In this document: positions 8,884-17,285 of the stretch, piece by piece
Layout: every line of letters starts with the position of its first letter
How positions within the stretch are numbered: the first letter of the stretch is position 1
Assembly: GCF_017876155.1 (NCBI RefSeq)
Contig: NZ_JAGINP010000006.1
Span: 186,001-250,000 of the forward strand
Direction of reading: 5' to 3'
Source: Azospirillum rugosum
GTDB lineage: Bacteria; Pseudomonadota; Alphaproteobacteria; Azospirillales; Azospirillaceae
Length of the DNA stretch: 64,000 nt
The notes under the pieces: model-generated
Databases searched by the model: none
What the model was told of the DNA's origin: nothing
The model's input: the letters and a program-made list of their open reading frames with translations, nothing else
Program-made: the position numbers and the translations under genes

Positions 8884-10974
8884 ATGGATGCCGCCGTCGG
8901 ACTCCTCGTCGTTGCCGCCGTGGCGCTGGTCTCCGGTGCCGCGGGGTGGGCGTTGCGCGGCCGCCGATTATCCACGGCTTCCGGTGAGACGCCCGACGAG
9001 CCTGTCCCGTTAGAACCCGCCGTCCCTCCTGTTCCGTCCGCATCCGAACCGCCCCCAACCGAATTCCCGGCTTCCGAAAGGGCGGGCACCCTGACGCAGG
9101 CCATCCTGGACGCGGCCGTGGACGGGATCGTCATCATCGGCGAGACCGGCATCATCCGATCCGTCAACGCGGCGGCGGAGCGGATCTTCGGCTACCCGGC
9201 GGAGGAGGTCGTCGGCCGCAACGTCAGCATGCTGATGCCCGAGCCCTACCGGTCGGCCCACGACGGCTACCTGGCCCATCACCGCGAGACCGGCGAGACG
9301 CGCATCATCGGCAAGGGCCGCGAGGTGCAGGGACTGCGCAAGAACGGCCACGTCTTTCCCATGGACCTCGCGGTCGGCAGCGCCGTCGTGGACGGGGAGC
9401 ATCTGTTCGCCGGCATCGTGCGCGACATCTCCATCCGGCGGGAGACGGAGGAGCGGTTGCGCTACAGCGAGGCGAAGAACCGCGCCATCCTGGAGGCGGC
9501 GGTGGACGGCATCATCACCATCGACGACCACGGCCGCATCGAGAGCTTCAACCGCGCCGCGGAGCGGATCTTCGGCTACAGCGCGGCGGAGGTGCTGGGG
9601 CGCAACGTCAGCATGCTGATGCCGGCGCCATACCGGCAGGCGCACGACGGCTATCTCGACAACTACCTGAAGACCTCCCAGCCGCGCATCATCGGGATCG
9701 GGCGCGAGGTGGAGGGGCGGCGCAAGGACGGCGAGACCTTCCCCATGGATCTGGCGGTGGGCGAGGGGTTCCTGGCCGGCCGGCGCATCTTCGCCGGCAT
9801 CGTGCGCGACATCACCGAGCGCAAGCGCGCCGACGCCGACCTGCGCACCGCCAAGGACGAGGCCGAGCGGGCCAGCGTCGCCAAGACGAAGTTCCTGGCG
9901 GCGGCCAGCCACGACCTGCGCCAGCCCGTGCAGTCGCTGGTGTTCTTCACGGCGGCGCTGGCCTCGCAGCTGCCCGAGGGCACCGCCCGGGCCATGGTGG
10001 ACGACATGGAGGTGGCGGTGGCGGCGCTGAAGACGCTGCTCGACAGCCTGCTCGACGTCTCGAAGCTCGACGCCGGCGTGGTGTCGGTGCGGCCGATGAT
10101 CTTCCCCGTCGACAGCGTCCTGGCGACCACGCGGGTCAGCTACACGACGCTGGCGGCCGCCAAGGGGGTGCGGCTGACGGTGGTGCCCAGCAACGCCCTG
10201 GTGCGCACCGACCCGGCGCTGTTCGGCCGCATGGTCCAGAACCTGGTGGACAACGCCGTGCGCTACACCGGCGAGGGCCGCATCCTGGTCGGCTGCCGCC
10301 GCCGCGGCGACCTGCTGCGCGTGGAGGTCTGGGACACCGGCATCGGCATCCCGGCCGGCCAGACGGAGGAAATCTTCGAGGAGTTCACGCAGATCGGCAA
10401 CCCGGAGCGCGACCGGGAGAAGGGGCTGGGCCTCGGCCTCGCCATCGTGAAGCGGCTGTCGCGGCTGCTCGGCCACCGGGTGTCCGTGCGGTCGGTCCAC
10501 GGGCGCGGCTCCGTCTTCTGGGTCGAGGTGCCGCTGCAGGCCACCGTCCGCCTGCGCCCGCCGGCGCAGCGGAGCGAAATCGTGGTCGGCGACGGCGCGG
10601 GGCGCGGCGTGATCGTGCTGATCGACGACGAGCCGGTTGTCTTGTCCAGCCTGCGCGCCGTCCTGGAAAGCTGGGGGTTCGAAGTGGTCGCGGCGGAGTC
10701 GGCGACCGAGGCCATACAGCTCCTCGCCGCGCGGGAGCGTCCGCCGGCCGTGATCCTCGCCGACTACCGCCTGCGCGAGGGGCGCACGGGGACCGAGGCG
10801 ATCCGCGACGTGTGCGACCTCTACCGCCGCGCCATTCCCAGCATCATCATCACCGGCGACACCGCGCCGGAGCGCATCCGGGAGGCGGAGGCCAGCGGGA
10901 TCAGCGTCCTGCACAAGCCGGTGACGCCGCCCGTCCTGCTGAGCGCCCTGACCCAGACCATGGGCAACGCCTGA
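8884..10974 (+). CDS. hybrid histidine kinase with two FixL-like PAS domains and receiver
   Basis: 696 residues from the ATG at 8884; this start leads straight into a membrane helix, whereas an in-frame ATG at 8797 adds an unlikely leader. Order: one TM helix (5-25), Pro-rich linker, PAS1 (about 70-185), PAS2 (200-313), HisKA with ASHDLRQP (His343), HATPase with DTGIGIP and a GLGLGLA G-box, then a C-terminal receiver with IDDEP and the acceptor in ADYRL. Both PAS domains keep the FixL-style HDGYL (His126, His254) and RIIGxGRE (Arg146, Arg274) elements that bind heme and contact oxygen in FixL. Oxygen or redox sensing is therefore possible but not proven. The output partner is unknown and no response-regulator gene is adjacent. 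Confidence 0.85.
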   Translation: MDAAVGLLVVAAVALVSGAAGWALRGRRLSTASGETPDEPVPLEPAVPPVPSASEPPPTEFPASERAGTLTQAILDAAVDGIVIIGETGIIRSVNAAAERIFGYPAEEVVGRNVSMLMPEPYRSAHDGYLAHHRETGETRIIGKGREVQGLRKNGHVFPMDLAVGSAVVDGEHLFAGIVRDISIRRETEERLRYSEAKNRAILEAAVDGIITIDDHGRIESFNRAAERIFGYSAAEVLGRNVSMLMPAPYRQAHDGYLDNYLKTSQPRIIGIGREVEGRRKDGETFPMDLAVGEGFLAGRRIFAGIVRDITERKRADADLRTAKDEAERASVAKTKFLAAASHDLRQPVQSLVFFTAALASQLPEGTARAMVDDMEVAVAALKTLLDSLLDVSKLDAGVVSVRPMIFPVDSVLATTRVSYTTLAAAKGVRLTVVPSNALVRTDPALFGRMVQNLVDNAVRYTGEGRILVGCRRRGDLLRVEVWDTGIGIPAGQTEEIFEEFTQIGNPERDREKGLGLGLAIVKRLSRLLGHRVSVRSVHGRGSVFWVEVPLQATVRLRPPAQRSEIVVGDGAGRGVIVLIDDEPVVLSSLRAVLESWGFEVVAAESATEAIQLLAARERPPAVILADYRLREGRTGTEAIRDVCDLYRRAIPSIIITGDTAPERIREAEASGISVLHKPVTPPVLLSALTQTMGNA

Positions 10975-11001
10975 TCCGAGGGCTTGGCAGGGGCCGGCGG
11001 C

Positions 11002-11736
11002 TCAGTGTGCGGCGGGGAAGTCGAAAAGGTCCGGATCGGGGAGCGCCAAAGCCGTCAGCAGAGGCAGGGCGGATGCGATCGGAGTCGGGAGGGGGCGGTC
11101 CTTGGCCCCGATCTCCAGGATCAGGCGTTCCGGGGGGCGGTCCGGGAGATGCTCCAGCCGCGCCATCCGGTCCTGGCACTGCCTCAACGCCTCTTCCGCC
11201 GCCAGCAGGGGGACGACGGCCACGCCGTCGTCGTCGCCGACCAGCAGGTCGCCGGGGCTGACGGCGACGCCGCCCACCATCACCGGCAGGTCCATCTTGC
11301 CGCCGACCGCCCTGTGCGGGGCGCGCGGCACCGCGCCCTTGGCGAAGACCGGGAAGCCGAGAGCGCGGATTTCGCGAAGGTCGCGCACCGCGCCGTCGAT
11401 CACAAGGCCGCCCAGCCCCCGCGACTTGCAGCTGCGCGTCACCCACTCCCCGGCCACCGCCACGGTCTCCAGGCCGGCGCCGCCGACGACCACGACGTCG
11501 CCCGGTTCGGCCAGGCTGCAGGCGGTCAGCAGGACGCTGTTGTCGCCCGGCATGGGGGTGACCGTGCGGGCCTGGCCGCACAGGCGCGTGCCCGGTGCGC
11601 AGCTGCGGATGCCCGGCGCCACAACGTGCCCGCAGCCCAGCGCGTCGGCCACGACGCGGCTCGGCACCGCGCGCCAAGCGTCCAGGAGTCCGGGCGACAG
11701 GCGCGGGAAGTTCACGATGTACCGTTGCAGACCCAT
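11002..11736 (-). CDS. RraA-like protein / HMG-type aldolase family
   Basis: 244 residues from the ATG at 11736; a longer in-frame version adds an Arg/Pro-rich leader and is not favoured. It belongs to the RraA-like fold, which includes 4-hydroxy-4-methyl-2-oxoglutarate aldolase and oxaloacetate decarboxylases. The family signature is seen as GLGGLVIDGAVRD (about 107-119, including the Mg-binding Arg-Asp) and the later GDDDGVAVVP. A GxxxG-containing SLAEPGDVVVVGGAG strand precedes it. Enzymatic action on a 2-oxo acid in the cytosol is more likely than RNase E inhibition, but the family is hard to separate by sequence. It converges with the hybrid kinase gene, leaving only 27 bp between the two stops. 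Confidence 0.75.
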   Translation of the reverse strand: MGLQRYIVNFPRLSPGLLDAWRAVPSRVVADALGCGHVVAPGIRSCAPGTRLCGQARTVTPMPGDNSVLLTACSLAEPGDVVVVGGAGLETVAVAGEWVTRSCKSRGLGGLVIDGAVRDLREIRALGFPVFAKGAVPRAPHRAVGGKMDLPVMVGGVAVSPGDLLVGDDDGVAVVPLLAAEEALRQCQDRMARLEHLPDRPPERLILEIGAKDRPLPTPIASALPLLTALALPDPDLFDFPAAH

Positions 11737-12293
11737 GGGGCGAAACCTTTGCCGACAGGCGAACGAGGCGTGGACGGGAGGTGGGCGATCAGGCGTATCG
11801 GGCAACCAGGCAAGACGCAGCCAAGGCACGGCACGGCAGCGAACACGCTGTGGACGCAACGGTGTGGCCGGCGCTTCGGCGGCGGGCCGTCCTGGTCCGC
11901 GTTCCGAAGTCGCGATTCCGAAGCCCTCGCCGAATTGCGTGTCTTTTGTTTCTTATTTTAAAGATAACCGATCGAAGGCAAATACGCAATCCGTTTGCCA
12001 AGCAGATGGCGCGCCAAAGCGAATACAGTCGGATGTCGACGGAGGAACATGCAAGTGCATGCGTCGCTTCCCCCAACTAACGGCCGCCGGACCTCCCGGA
12101 GTCGCGGCGTGCTCCGGCGGACTGTTGTTGGGCGTTAGCTGGAATGGTGCGCTCTGCAGAGGATCGGTGGGCGCCGGGGCGCTGCCGTTACATCCGGCGC
12201 TGCGACAGAGCAGCGCAGGCGGCGGGTTGGCCCACCCGGGTTGGCCCATCAGGCGAGACAGGGCGGTCGAAGCAGGGAATGCCTGGAAACGCG
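11737..12293. other. gene-poor gap, no confident feature
   Basis: About 560 bp without a supportable gene. The part near 11930-12010 is much richer in A/T (for example TTTTGTTTCTTATTTTAAAG) than its surroundings, and 12220-12250 has a doubled GGGTTGGCCCA. Open frames through here are Arg/Pro/Ser-rich artefacts. It may hold a promoter for the RraA-like gene or the remains of a transferred segment. Confidence 0.4.
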
Positions 12294-12324
12294 AAGGGCC
12301 GGCGCCACAGTGGCCCGGCCCTTT
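12294..12324 (-). terminator. hairpin downstream of tRNA-Gly
   Basis: AAGGGCCGG (12294-12302) pairs with CCGGCCCTT (12315-12323) about 54 bases past the 3' end of the tRNA on the minus strand. The following T-run is short and interrupted, so termination efficiency is uncertain. Confidence 0.5.
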
Positions 12325-12377
12325 GTCTTCGCGGTGCTTGACCGGTTTGTCACCGGCCTGTCTTCCCCTCGGAAGAC

Positions 12378-12452
12378 TGGAGCGGGCGAAGGGATTCGAA
12401 CCCTCGACCCCAACCTTGGCAAGGTTGTGCTCTACCCCTGAGCTACGCCCGC
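12378..12452 (-). tRNA. tRNA-Gly (anticodon GCC)
   Basis: The minus strand gives a complete cloverleaf: acceptor GCGGGCG pairing with CGCCCGC, a D arm with AGCTCAGGGGTAGAGC, an anticodon loop TTGCCAA, a T arm GAGGGTTCGAATCCC, discriminator T and an encoded CCA end. The anticodon GCC reads GGC/GGU glycine codons. It is a single gene; no other tRNA was found in the window. Confidence 0.95.
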
Positions 12453-12598
12453 GCTCCACATCGCCGTTCGGACCGTCTCACGGTGCCGTCCGGCGGCGTG
12501 CGGCGGACTATACTCATCGCCGAACGCAATGCAAGCGTCATGTTTCACTTTTTTGGGACGTCTGGACGAATTTCCGGTGCGAGGCTAAAAACATCAGC

Positions 12599-13144
12599 AT
12601 GGACAACGCATTGACCACCGACGGCACGGCCGGGGCGCCGCTGCCGACGAGCCCGGAGCAGCTCCTGGAGCATCTCGCGGCGCTCGGCATCCCGACCGTG
12701 ACCCACAGCCATCCGCCGGTCTTCACGGTGGAGGAAAGCAAGGCGCTGCGCGGCGTGCTGCCCGGCGGTCACTGCAAGAACCTGTTCCTGAAGGACAAGA
12801 AGGATCGGCACTGGCTGGTGGTGGCGCTGGAGAACGCGCGGATCGAGATGAGCCGCCTCGACAAGGTCATCGGGTCGGCGCGGCTGTCCTTCGCCTCGCC
12901 GGACCGGCTGTGGCGGCATCTCGGCGTGCGGCCGGGGTCGGTGACGCCCTTCTCGCTGATCAACGACCGGGACCACCGGGTGACCGTCGTCCTGCAGCAG
13001 CAGATGCTGGAGCAGGACCCGCTGAACTTCCACCCGCTGCTGAACGACCGCACCACGGCGATCCGGCCGGACGACCTGATCCGCTTCATCCGCGCCGGCG
13101 GGCACGAGCCGGTGATCGTGCCGTTCGGCACCGAGGAGGAGTGA
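12599..13144 (+). CDS. prolyl-tRNA deacylase, ProXp-ala (PrdX/YbaK-like) family
   Basis: 181 residues, a stand-alone trans-editing domain that hydrolyses mischarged alanyl-tRNA(Pro) in the cytosol. Family marks are the GGHCKNLFLKDKK stretch holding the catalytic lysine (Lys60), VVALENARIEMSRL, and especially GVRPGSVTPFSLIND (about residues 115-129), which typifies ProXp-ala over YbaK or bacterial INS domains. The ATG at 12599 starts a clean N-terminus; the longer upstream open frame runs through the tRNA gene and is not coding. It stands 78 bp ahead of the YbbN-like gene. Confidence 0.85.
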   Translation: MDNALTTDGTAGAPLPTSPEQLLEHLAALGIPTVTHSHPPVFTVEESKALRGVLPGGHCKNLFLKDKKDRHWLVVALENARIEMSRLDKVIGSARLSFASPDRLWRHLGVRPGSVTPFSLINDRDHRVTVVLQQQMLEQDPLNFHPLLNDRTTAIRPDDLIRFIRAGGHEPVIVPFGTEEE

Positions 13145-13222
13145 GGCCGGCACCCGACGCTTGCTTAACGCACCTCATGCGCTCATCTATTCGGCAAGAT
13201 CGCACAGGGAACCAAGACCGCC

Positions 13223-14185
13223 ATGTTTTCCATTCCGCCCGCCAAGCCCCCCGCCGGTGCCGCCAACGCCGGAGCCGCCACCGCGGCGGCCGGTGACCTG
13301 ATCAAGGACAGCAGCGACCGCAACTTCATGGCCGACGTGATCGAGGCTTCGCGCTCGGTCCCGGTGATCGTCGACTTCTGGGCCCCCTGGTGCGGTCCCT
13401 GCAAGCAGCTCGGCCCGATCCTGGAAAAGACCGTGCTGGCCGCCAAGGGCAAGGTGCGGCTCGTCAAGATCGACACCGACAAGGATCCGATGATCGCCTC
13501 GCAGCTGCGCGTGCAGTCGATCCCCGCGGTCTACGCCTTCTTCCAGGGGCGGCCGGTGGACGGCTTCATGGGCGCCCTGCCGGAGTCGCAGGTGAAGGCC
13601 TTCGTGGAGAAGCTGGTCAAGCTGGCCGGTGCCGCGGGCGGCGACGCCGGCGACGTGCTGGAGGAGGTGCTGGCCCAGGCCAAGGAGGCTCTGGAGGCCG
13701 GCGACATCCAGACCGCGTCGGAGATCTACAGCGAGATCCTGCAGGCCGATCCGGAAAACATCAACCCCGCCGCCTACGCCGGCCTGGTCCGCTGCCTGAT
13801 CGCCACCGACGACCTCGTCCGCGCCAAGCAGATGCTGGACCAGACGCCGGAGTCGATCGCCAAGGACAAGGAGATCGCGGCGGTGCGCAGCGCGCTGGAC
13901 GTGGCCGAGCAGGCCGCCAACGCCGGCCCGATCCCGGATCTGATGGAGAAGGTCGCCCACAACCAGGACGACCACCAGGCCCGCTTCGACCTGGCGCTGG
14001 CCCTGTTCGCCGCGGGCAAGCGCGAGGCGGCGGTGGACGAGCTGCTGGAGCTGGTGCGCCGCGACCGGACCTGGAACGAGGAAGCCGCGCGCAAGCAGCT
14101 GGTGAAGTTCTTCGAGGCCTTTGGCCCGACCGACCCGCTGACCATCCAGACCCGGCGCCGTCTGTCGTCCATCCTGTTCCGCTGA
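13223..14185 (+). CDS. ybbN: thioredoxin-TPR protein, YbbN/CnoX-like co-chaperone
   Basis: 320 residues: an Ala-rich N-terminal lead, a thioredoxin fold with the active site WCGPC (Cys57, Cys60) at 56-60, then about 190 residues of TPR-like helices. This matches the YbbN/CnoX family, holdases that guard proteins against oxidation and pass them to GroEL. Unlike E. coli YbbN (SxxC), this one keeps both cysteines, as alphaproteobacterial versions usually do, so it may also be redox active. It is followed after 80 bp by the LON-domain gene on the same strand. The TPR part has EMIYSEILQADPEN-like helical repeats. Confidence 0.88.
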   Translation: MFSIPPAKPPAGAANAGAATAAAGDLIKDSSDRNFMADVIEASRSVPVIVDFWAPWCGPCKQLGPILEKTVLAAKGKVRLVKIDTDKDPMIASQLRVQSIPAVYAFFQGRPVDGFMGALPESQVKAFVEKLVKLAGAAGGDAGDVLEEVLAQAKEALEAGDIQTASEIYSEILQADPENINPAAYAGLVRCLIATDDLVRAKQMLDQTPESIAKDKEIAAVRSALDVAEQAANAGPIPDLMEKVAHNQDDHQARFDLALALFAAGKREAAVDELLELVRRDRTWNEEAARKQLVKFFEAFGPTDPLTIQTRRRLSSILFR

Positions 14186-14265
14186 CGTTTTCCGGTGGCT
14201 TTTTTCCAAGGAGCGGGGACGGGGCTTGCTCTGTTCCCCGCGCCGGGGGGCTCTATATTCGTCGC

Positions 14266-14931
14266 ATGAGCCGGACCCCCTTCGACCCGTCGCTGAACCG
14301 CCTCCCGCGGCTGCTGCCGATCTTCCCGCTTGCGGGGGTTCTGCTGCTGCCGCGCGGGCGGCTGCCGCTGAACATCTTCGAGCCGCGCTACCTCGCGATG
14401 GTCGAGGACGCGCTGGCGTCCGACCGCATGATCGGGATGATCCAGCCGACCGACCCGGCCAGCCGGGAGCGCGAGCCGGCGGTCTACGAGACCGGCTGCG
14501 CCGGGCGCATCACCAGCTTTTCCGAAACGGACGACGGCCGCTACCTGATCACCCTGACCGGGGTCAGCCGCTTCGCCATCCGCAGCGAGGCGGAATGCCT
14601 GCGCGGCTACCGGCGTGTCGTTCCAGTGTGGGAACGTTTCGCCTCCGATCTGAACGACGGCGGCGGCGACGTCGACCGCCCGCGGCTGGTGGCCGGGCTG
14701 AAGGCCTATTTCAAGACGCAGGGGCTGTCGGTGGACTGGAGCGCCATCGAATCGACGCCCGACGAGCGGCTGGTCACCTCGCTCGCCATGATCTGCCCCT
14801 TCACGCCCAGCGAAAAGCAGGCGCTGCTGGAGGCGCCGGACCTGCCGGAGCGCGCGAAGCTCTTGATCGCGCTGATCGAGATGGCCATTCTCGACGGCCA
14901 TGACGGCGACGGCAGCGTGCCGCGCCACTGA
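14266..14931 (+). CDS. LON N-terminal substrate-binding domain protein
   Basis: 221 residues consisting of only the Lon N-terminal (PUA-like) domain. Recognisable marks are LPIFPLAGVLLLPRGRLPLNIFEPRYLAMV (split here as LPIFPL near residue 19 and NIFEPRY near 43), YETGCAGRITSF and a helical C-terminal half. There is no AAA or protease domain. Such stand-alone proteins are common next to YbbN in alphaproteobacteria and may act as adaptors in protein quality control; the role is inferred. It lies within a same-strand run with YbbN, Trm112 and DUF971 genes. Confidence 0.88.
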   Translation: MSRTPFDPSLNRLPRLLPIFPLAGVLLLPRGRLPLNIFEPRYLAMVEDALASDRMIGMIQPTDPASREREPAVYETGCAGRITSFSETDDGRYLITLTGVSRFAIRSEAECLRGYRRVVPVWERFASDLNDGGGDVDRPRLVAGLKAYFKTQGLSVDWSAIESTPDERLVTSLAMICPFTPSEKQALLEAPDLPERAKLLIALIEMAILDGHDGDGSVPRH

Positions 14932-14973
14932 ACCCCGTTTCCCGTTTCCGATTTTGACCGCGAGGCCCGTTCC

Positions 14974-15210
14974 ATGAGCGCCCACATTCCCGAGGACACG
15001 CACGGCGAAGGCAAGTCGCAGGCTCGTGTCGACCCGAAGCTTCTGGAAATCCTCGTCTGCCCGCTGACCAAGGGCCCGCTGCGCTACGACGCCGAACGCG
15101 CCGAGCTGATCAGCGAGCGCGCCGGCCTGGCCTATCCGATTCGCGACGGCATCCCGATCATGCTGATCGACGAGGCGCGCAGCCTGGACAAGAAGCCGGG
15201 AGCGGCCTGA
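14974..15210 (+). CDS. Trm112 family protein (YcaR-like)
   Basis: 78 residues with the Trm112/YcaR core [17 protein letters not shown] followed by [17 protein letters not shown], the typical C-terminal end of this family. In eukaryotes Trm112 activates methyltransferases; bacterial relatives are small proteins of unclear partner. Only one of the zinc-type cysteines (VCP) is retained, normal for bacterial members. The N-terminal 20 residues are polar and disordered. Its stop overlaps the start of the next gene by one base (TGATG), showing translational coupling. Confidence 0.85.
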   Translation: MSAHIPEDTHGEGKSQARVDPKLLEILVCPLTKGPLRYDAERAELISERAGLAYPIRDGIPIMLIDEARSLDKKPGAA

Positions 15211-15614
15211 TGTCCGAGGAGCATTTCGCGTCGGACGAATTCGGCACGAAGCACTGGCCGCTGGAGATCCGCCTGAAGAAGGAGGAGAAGCGGCTGGAGA
15301 TCGACTTCGACGACGGCCGGACCTTCTCCTACCCCGCGGAATTCCTGCGCGTCCACAGCCCCTCGGCCGAAGTGCAGGGCCACGGGCCCGGCCAGAAGCA
15401 GACCGTCTCCGGCCGCCGCCACGTCGGCATCATGAGCCTGGAGCCGATCGGCCGCTACGCCGTGCGCATCGTCTTCGACGACCTGCACGACAGCGGCATC
15501 TACTCCTGGAAGCTTCTGCACGAGATGGGCGAGGACCAGGACCGGCTGTGGGCCGAGTATCTGGCGGAGCTGGAGGCCAAGGGCCTGAGCCGCGACCCGC
15601 GGGGGCGGCGCTGA
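15210..15614 (+). CDS. DUF971 domain protein
   Basis: 134 residues with a DUF971 (gamma-butyrobetaine-hydroxylase N-terminal-like) domain: WPLEIRLKKEEKRLEIDF, the PAEFLRVHSPSAEVQGHG element, and IGRYAVRIVFDDLHDSGIYSW near residues 74-94. The family binds metal in the BBOX N-domain and is linked to Fe-S or P-loop proteins in some genomes; the exact role is unknown. Start overlaps the Trm112 stop. The C-terminus is a short acidic helix and a basic tail. Confidence 0.85.
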   Translation: MSEEHFASDEFGTKHWPLEIRLKKEEKRLEIDFDDGRTFSYPAEFLRVHSPSAEVQGHGPGQKQTVSGRRHVGIMSLEPIGRYAVRIVFDDLHDSGIYSWKLLHEMGEDQDRLWAEYLAELEAKGLSRDPRGRR

Positions 15615-15748
15615 TCCGACCCGTCTTGCCGCCGGCGGGCTGCGGCGCACCGTCGCAGGGGCCGGCCGTCGGCGGCGCTTGAGCCGATTCGCGCCATTTT
15701 ATAGATACCGCTCCTGCATGGATCGACCCTTCCACCGGGGAGGACCGC

Positions 15749-16072
15749 ATGAGCAAGACGGGCGCTTCCAACGCCTCCCCCTACTGGAACCCGCTGGGCG
15801 AGACCGGCGGGAACCGCGGGACGGAGGGCAACCAACAGGTCGAAGACGGACAGGACGAGGGCGGGACTGAGGACGTCCGCGACCGGCGCCGCGAGCGCGC
15901 CGCCGCCGTCCTGGCGCGCCGGATTCGGCGCCGGTCCACCATGCGCGACCTCGCCCGCGCGCTGCTGATCGGGGCCCTGGTGACCCTCGCCGTCCTCGCC
16001 GTGGAGATCGGCCGCAAGGCCTTCGTGGTCATCAACCGCGCCGACCTGACGACGTCAACCACCACCGGCTGA
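15749..16072 (+). CDS. small single-pass membrane protein, hypothetical
   Basis: 107 residues. The first 45 are polar, Gly/Asn/Glu-rich and probably disordered; 46-63 are strongly basic (RDRRRER...RRIRRR); a hydrophobic helix spans about 68-88 and a short Thr-rich tail follows. By the positive-inside rule the N-terminus is cytoplasmic. GGGAGGACCGC precedes the ATG as a good ribosome binding site. No family is recognised. Confidence 0.6.
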   Translation: MSKTGASNASPYWNPLGETGGNRGTEGNQQVEDGQDEGGTEDVRDRRRERAAAVLARRIRRRSTMRDLARALLIGALVTLAVLAVEIGRKAFVVINRADLTTSTTTG

Positions 16073-16106
16073 TTTCTACGGGGCTGATTTTTAAGGGGCT
16101 GATGGT

Positions 16107-16451
16107 TCAGGGCAGGATGACGACGTAGCGCTTGGTGGTCGTCTCCGTCACCTCCCACACGCCCTCGAAGCCGGGTTCCAGCGTGAAGCGGTCGCCAGCG
16201 CGGACGGTCCAGCGCCGGCCGTCGGCGTGGGTGATGGTGCTGACGCCGTCCAGGATCTCGCAGTATTCCCACTCGTCGTAGACGATCCGCCAGGCGCCGG
16301 GGGTGCAGCGCCAGACACCGGCGAAGCGCTTGCCGTCCGGCGATTCGTACTGGTTCCAGGTGGTGAAGACCGGGGAACCGGAGAGGATCCGGTCCGGGGC
16401 CGGGCCGCCGGTTTCCGGCTCGGCGGGGTCGGTCAGCAGGGTCAGGCTCAT
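16107..16451 (-). CDS. cupin-domain protein (DUF861 type)
   Basis: 114 residues with one cupin barrel of the (S)-ureidoglycine aminohydrolase-like DUF861 class: SGSPVFTTWNQYESPDGK, GVWRCTPGAWRIVYDEWEYCEILDG (split by strands), and a closing DRFTLEPGFEGVWEVTET. It probably binds a small molecule or metal in the cytosol. The ATG at 16451 has GAGGA eight bases upstream; a GTG at 16466 would overlap the HAD gene. It lies 11 bp after the HAD hydrolase gene, so the two form an operon. Confidence 0.8.
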   Translation of the reverse strand: MSLTLLTDPAEPETGGPAPDRILSGSPVFTTWNQYESPDGKRFAGVWRCTPGAWRIVYDEWEYCEILDGVSTITHADGRRWTVRAGDRFTLEPGFEGVWEVTETTTKRYVVILP

Positions 16452-16462
16452 GTCCGTTGTCC

Positions 16463-17146
16463 TCACCAGGCGTTCAGCAGGGGCGGCAGGTCGCGCACCG
16501 TGTCGATGCGGCGGTAATTCTCCGTCGGCGGGGCGGCCTCCTCGTGCGCCCAGGTGATGGCGTAGGGCACATGGACGGCGTGGCCGCCCACGGCCAGCAC
16601 CGGCAGGATGTCCGACCGCACCGAATTGCCCACCATGACGAAGCGCCCCGGCGCCACCCCGTGCCGGTCGAGCACGCGGCGGTAGGTGTCCGGGTCCTTC
16701 TCGCTGACGATCTCCACGGCGTCGAAGCGCTCAACGAGGCCGGAGCGGGCGATCTTGCTCTCCTGGTCGAACAGGTCGCCCTTGGTGATCAGCAGCAGGC
16801 GGTAGCGGCCGGACAGCGCCTCCACCACCTCCGCCACGCCGTCCAGCAGGTCGACGGGGTGGTCCAGCATCGCCTTGCCGAAGTCGATCAGGCTCTGGAT
16901 GTCGCGCCCGGCGATGCGCCCGTCCGTCAGGTCGACCGCCGTCTCGATCATCGACAGGACGAAGCCCTTGATGCCGTAGCCGTAGACGCGCAGGTTCGCC
17001 CGCTCCGCCGCCAGCAGCCGCCGGTCGATGTCCGCGGGGTCGGCCGCGTGGGCGAGCAGGGCGCGGAACCGCTCCTGCGTCATGGAGAACAGCGACTCGT
17101 TGTGCCACAGCGTGTCGTCGCCATCGAACGCAATGGTGTCGATCAT
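16463..17146 (-). CDS. HAD-superfamily hydrolase
   Basis: 227 residues. Motif I is DTIAFDGDDTLWHNES (nucleophile Asp8 and Asp10 of DGDDT), motif II LLLITKGD, motif III the Lys in the FDAVEIVSEKDPDTYRR region, and motif IV FVMVGNSVRSDILPVLAVGG. A helical cap lies between motifs I and II. It is therefore a phosphatase or phosphonatase-like enzyme acting on a small cytosolic substrate that cannot be named. The ATG at 17146 begins right at motif I; the longer frame upstream crosses the divergent aminotransferase promoter. It is followed immediately by the cupin gene. Confidence 0.88.
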   Translation of the reverse strand: MIDTIAFDGDDTLWHNESLFSMTQERFRALLAHAADPADIDRRLLAAERANLRVYGYGIKGFVLSMIETAVDLTDGRIAGRDIQSLIDFGKAMLDHPVDLLDGVAEVVEALSGRYRLLLITKGDLFDQESKIARSGLVERFDAVEIVSEKDPDTYRRVLDRHGVAPGRFVMVGNSVRSDILPVLAVGGHAVHVPYAITWAHEEAAPPTENYRRIDTVRDLPPLLNAW

Positions 17147-17285
17147 CGTATGAGTCCAGTTCCCGTGCGGATGGTGGGGACCAGAGGTATGACGGCTGCG
17201 CGTCTGTGTCCAGCGACGGTTCGCCTCGCGGACGGTCGTGGGTTCGCATAGACTGGCGCGCAACGAAAAATCGCGAGGGTGGGAC

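Noticed and set aside
11102..13144. 680-residue + strand frame spanning the RraA-like gap, tRNA and deacylase
   Set aside because: Only its last 181 residues match a family; the upstream part is Arg/Ser/Pro-rich and runs through the tRNA gene, so the real start is 12599.
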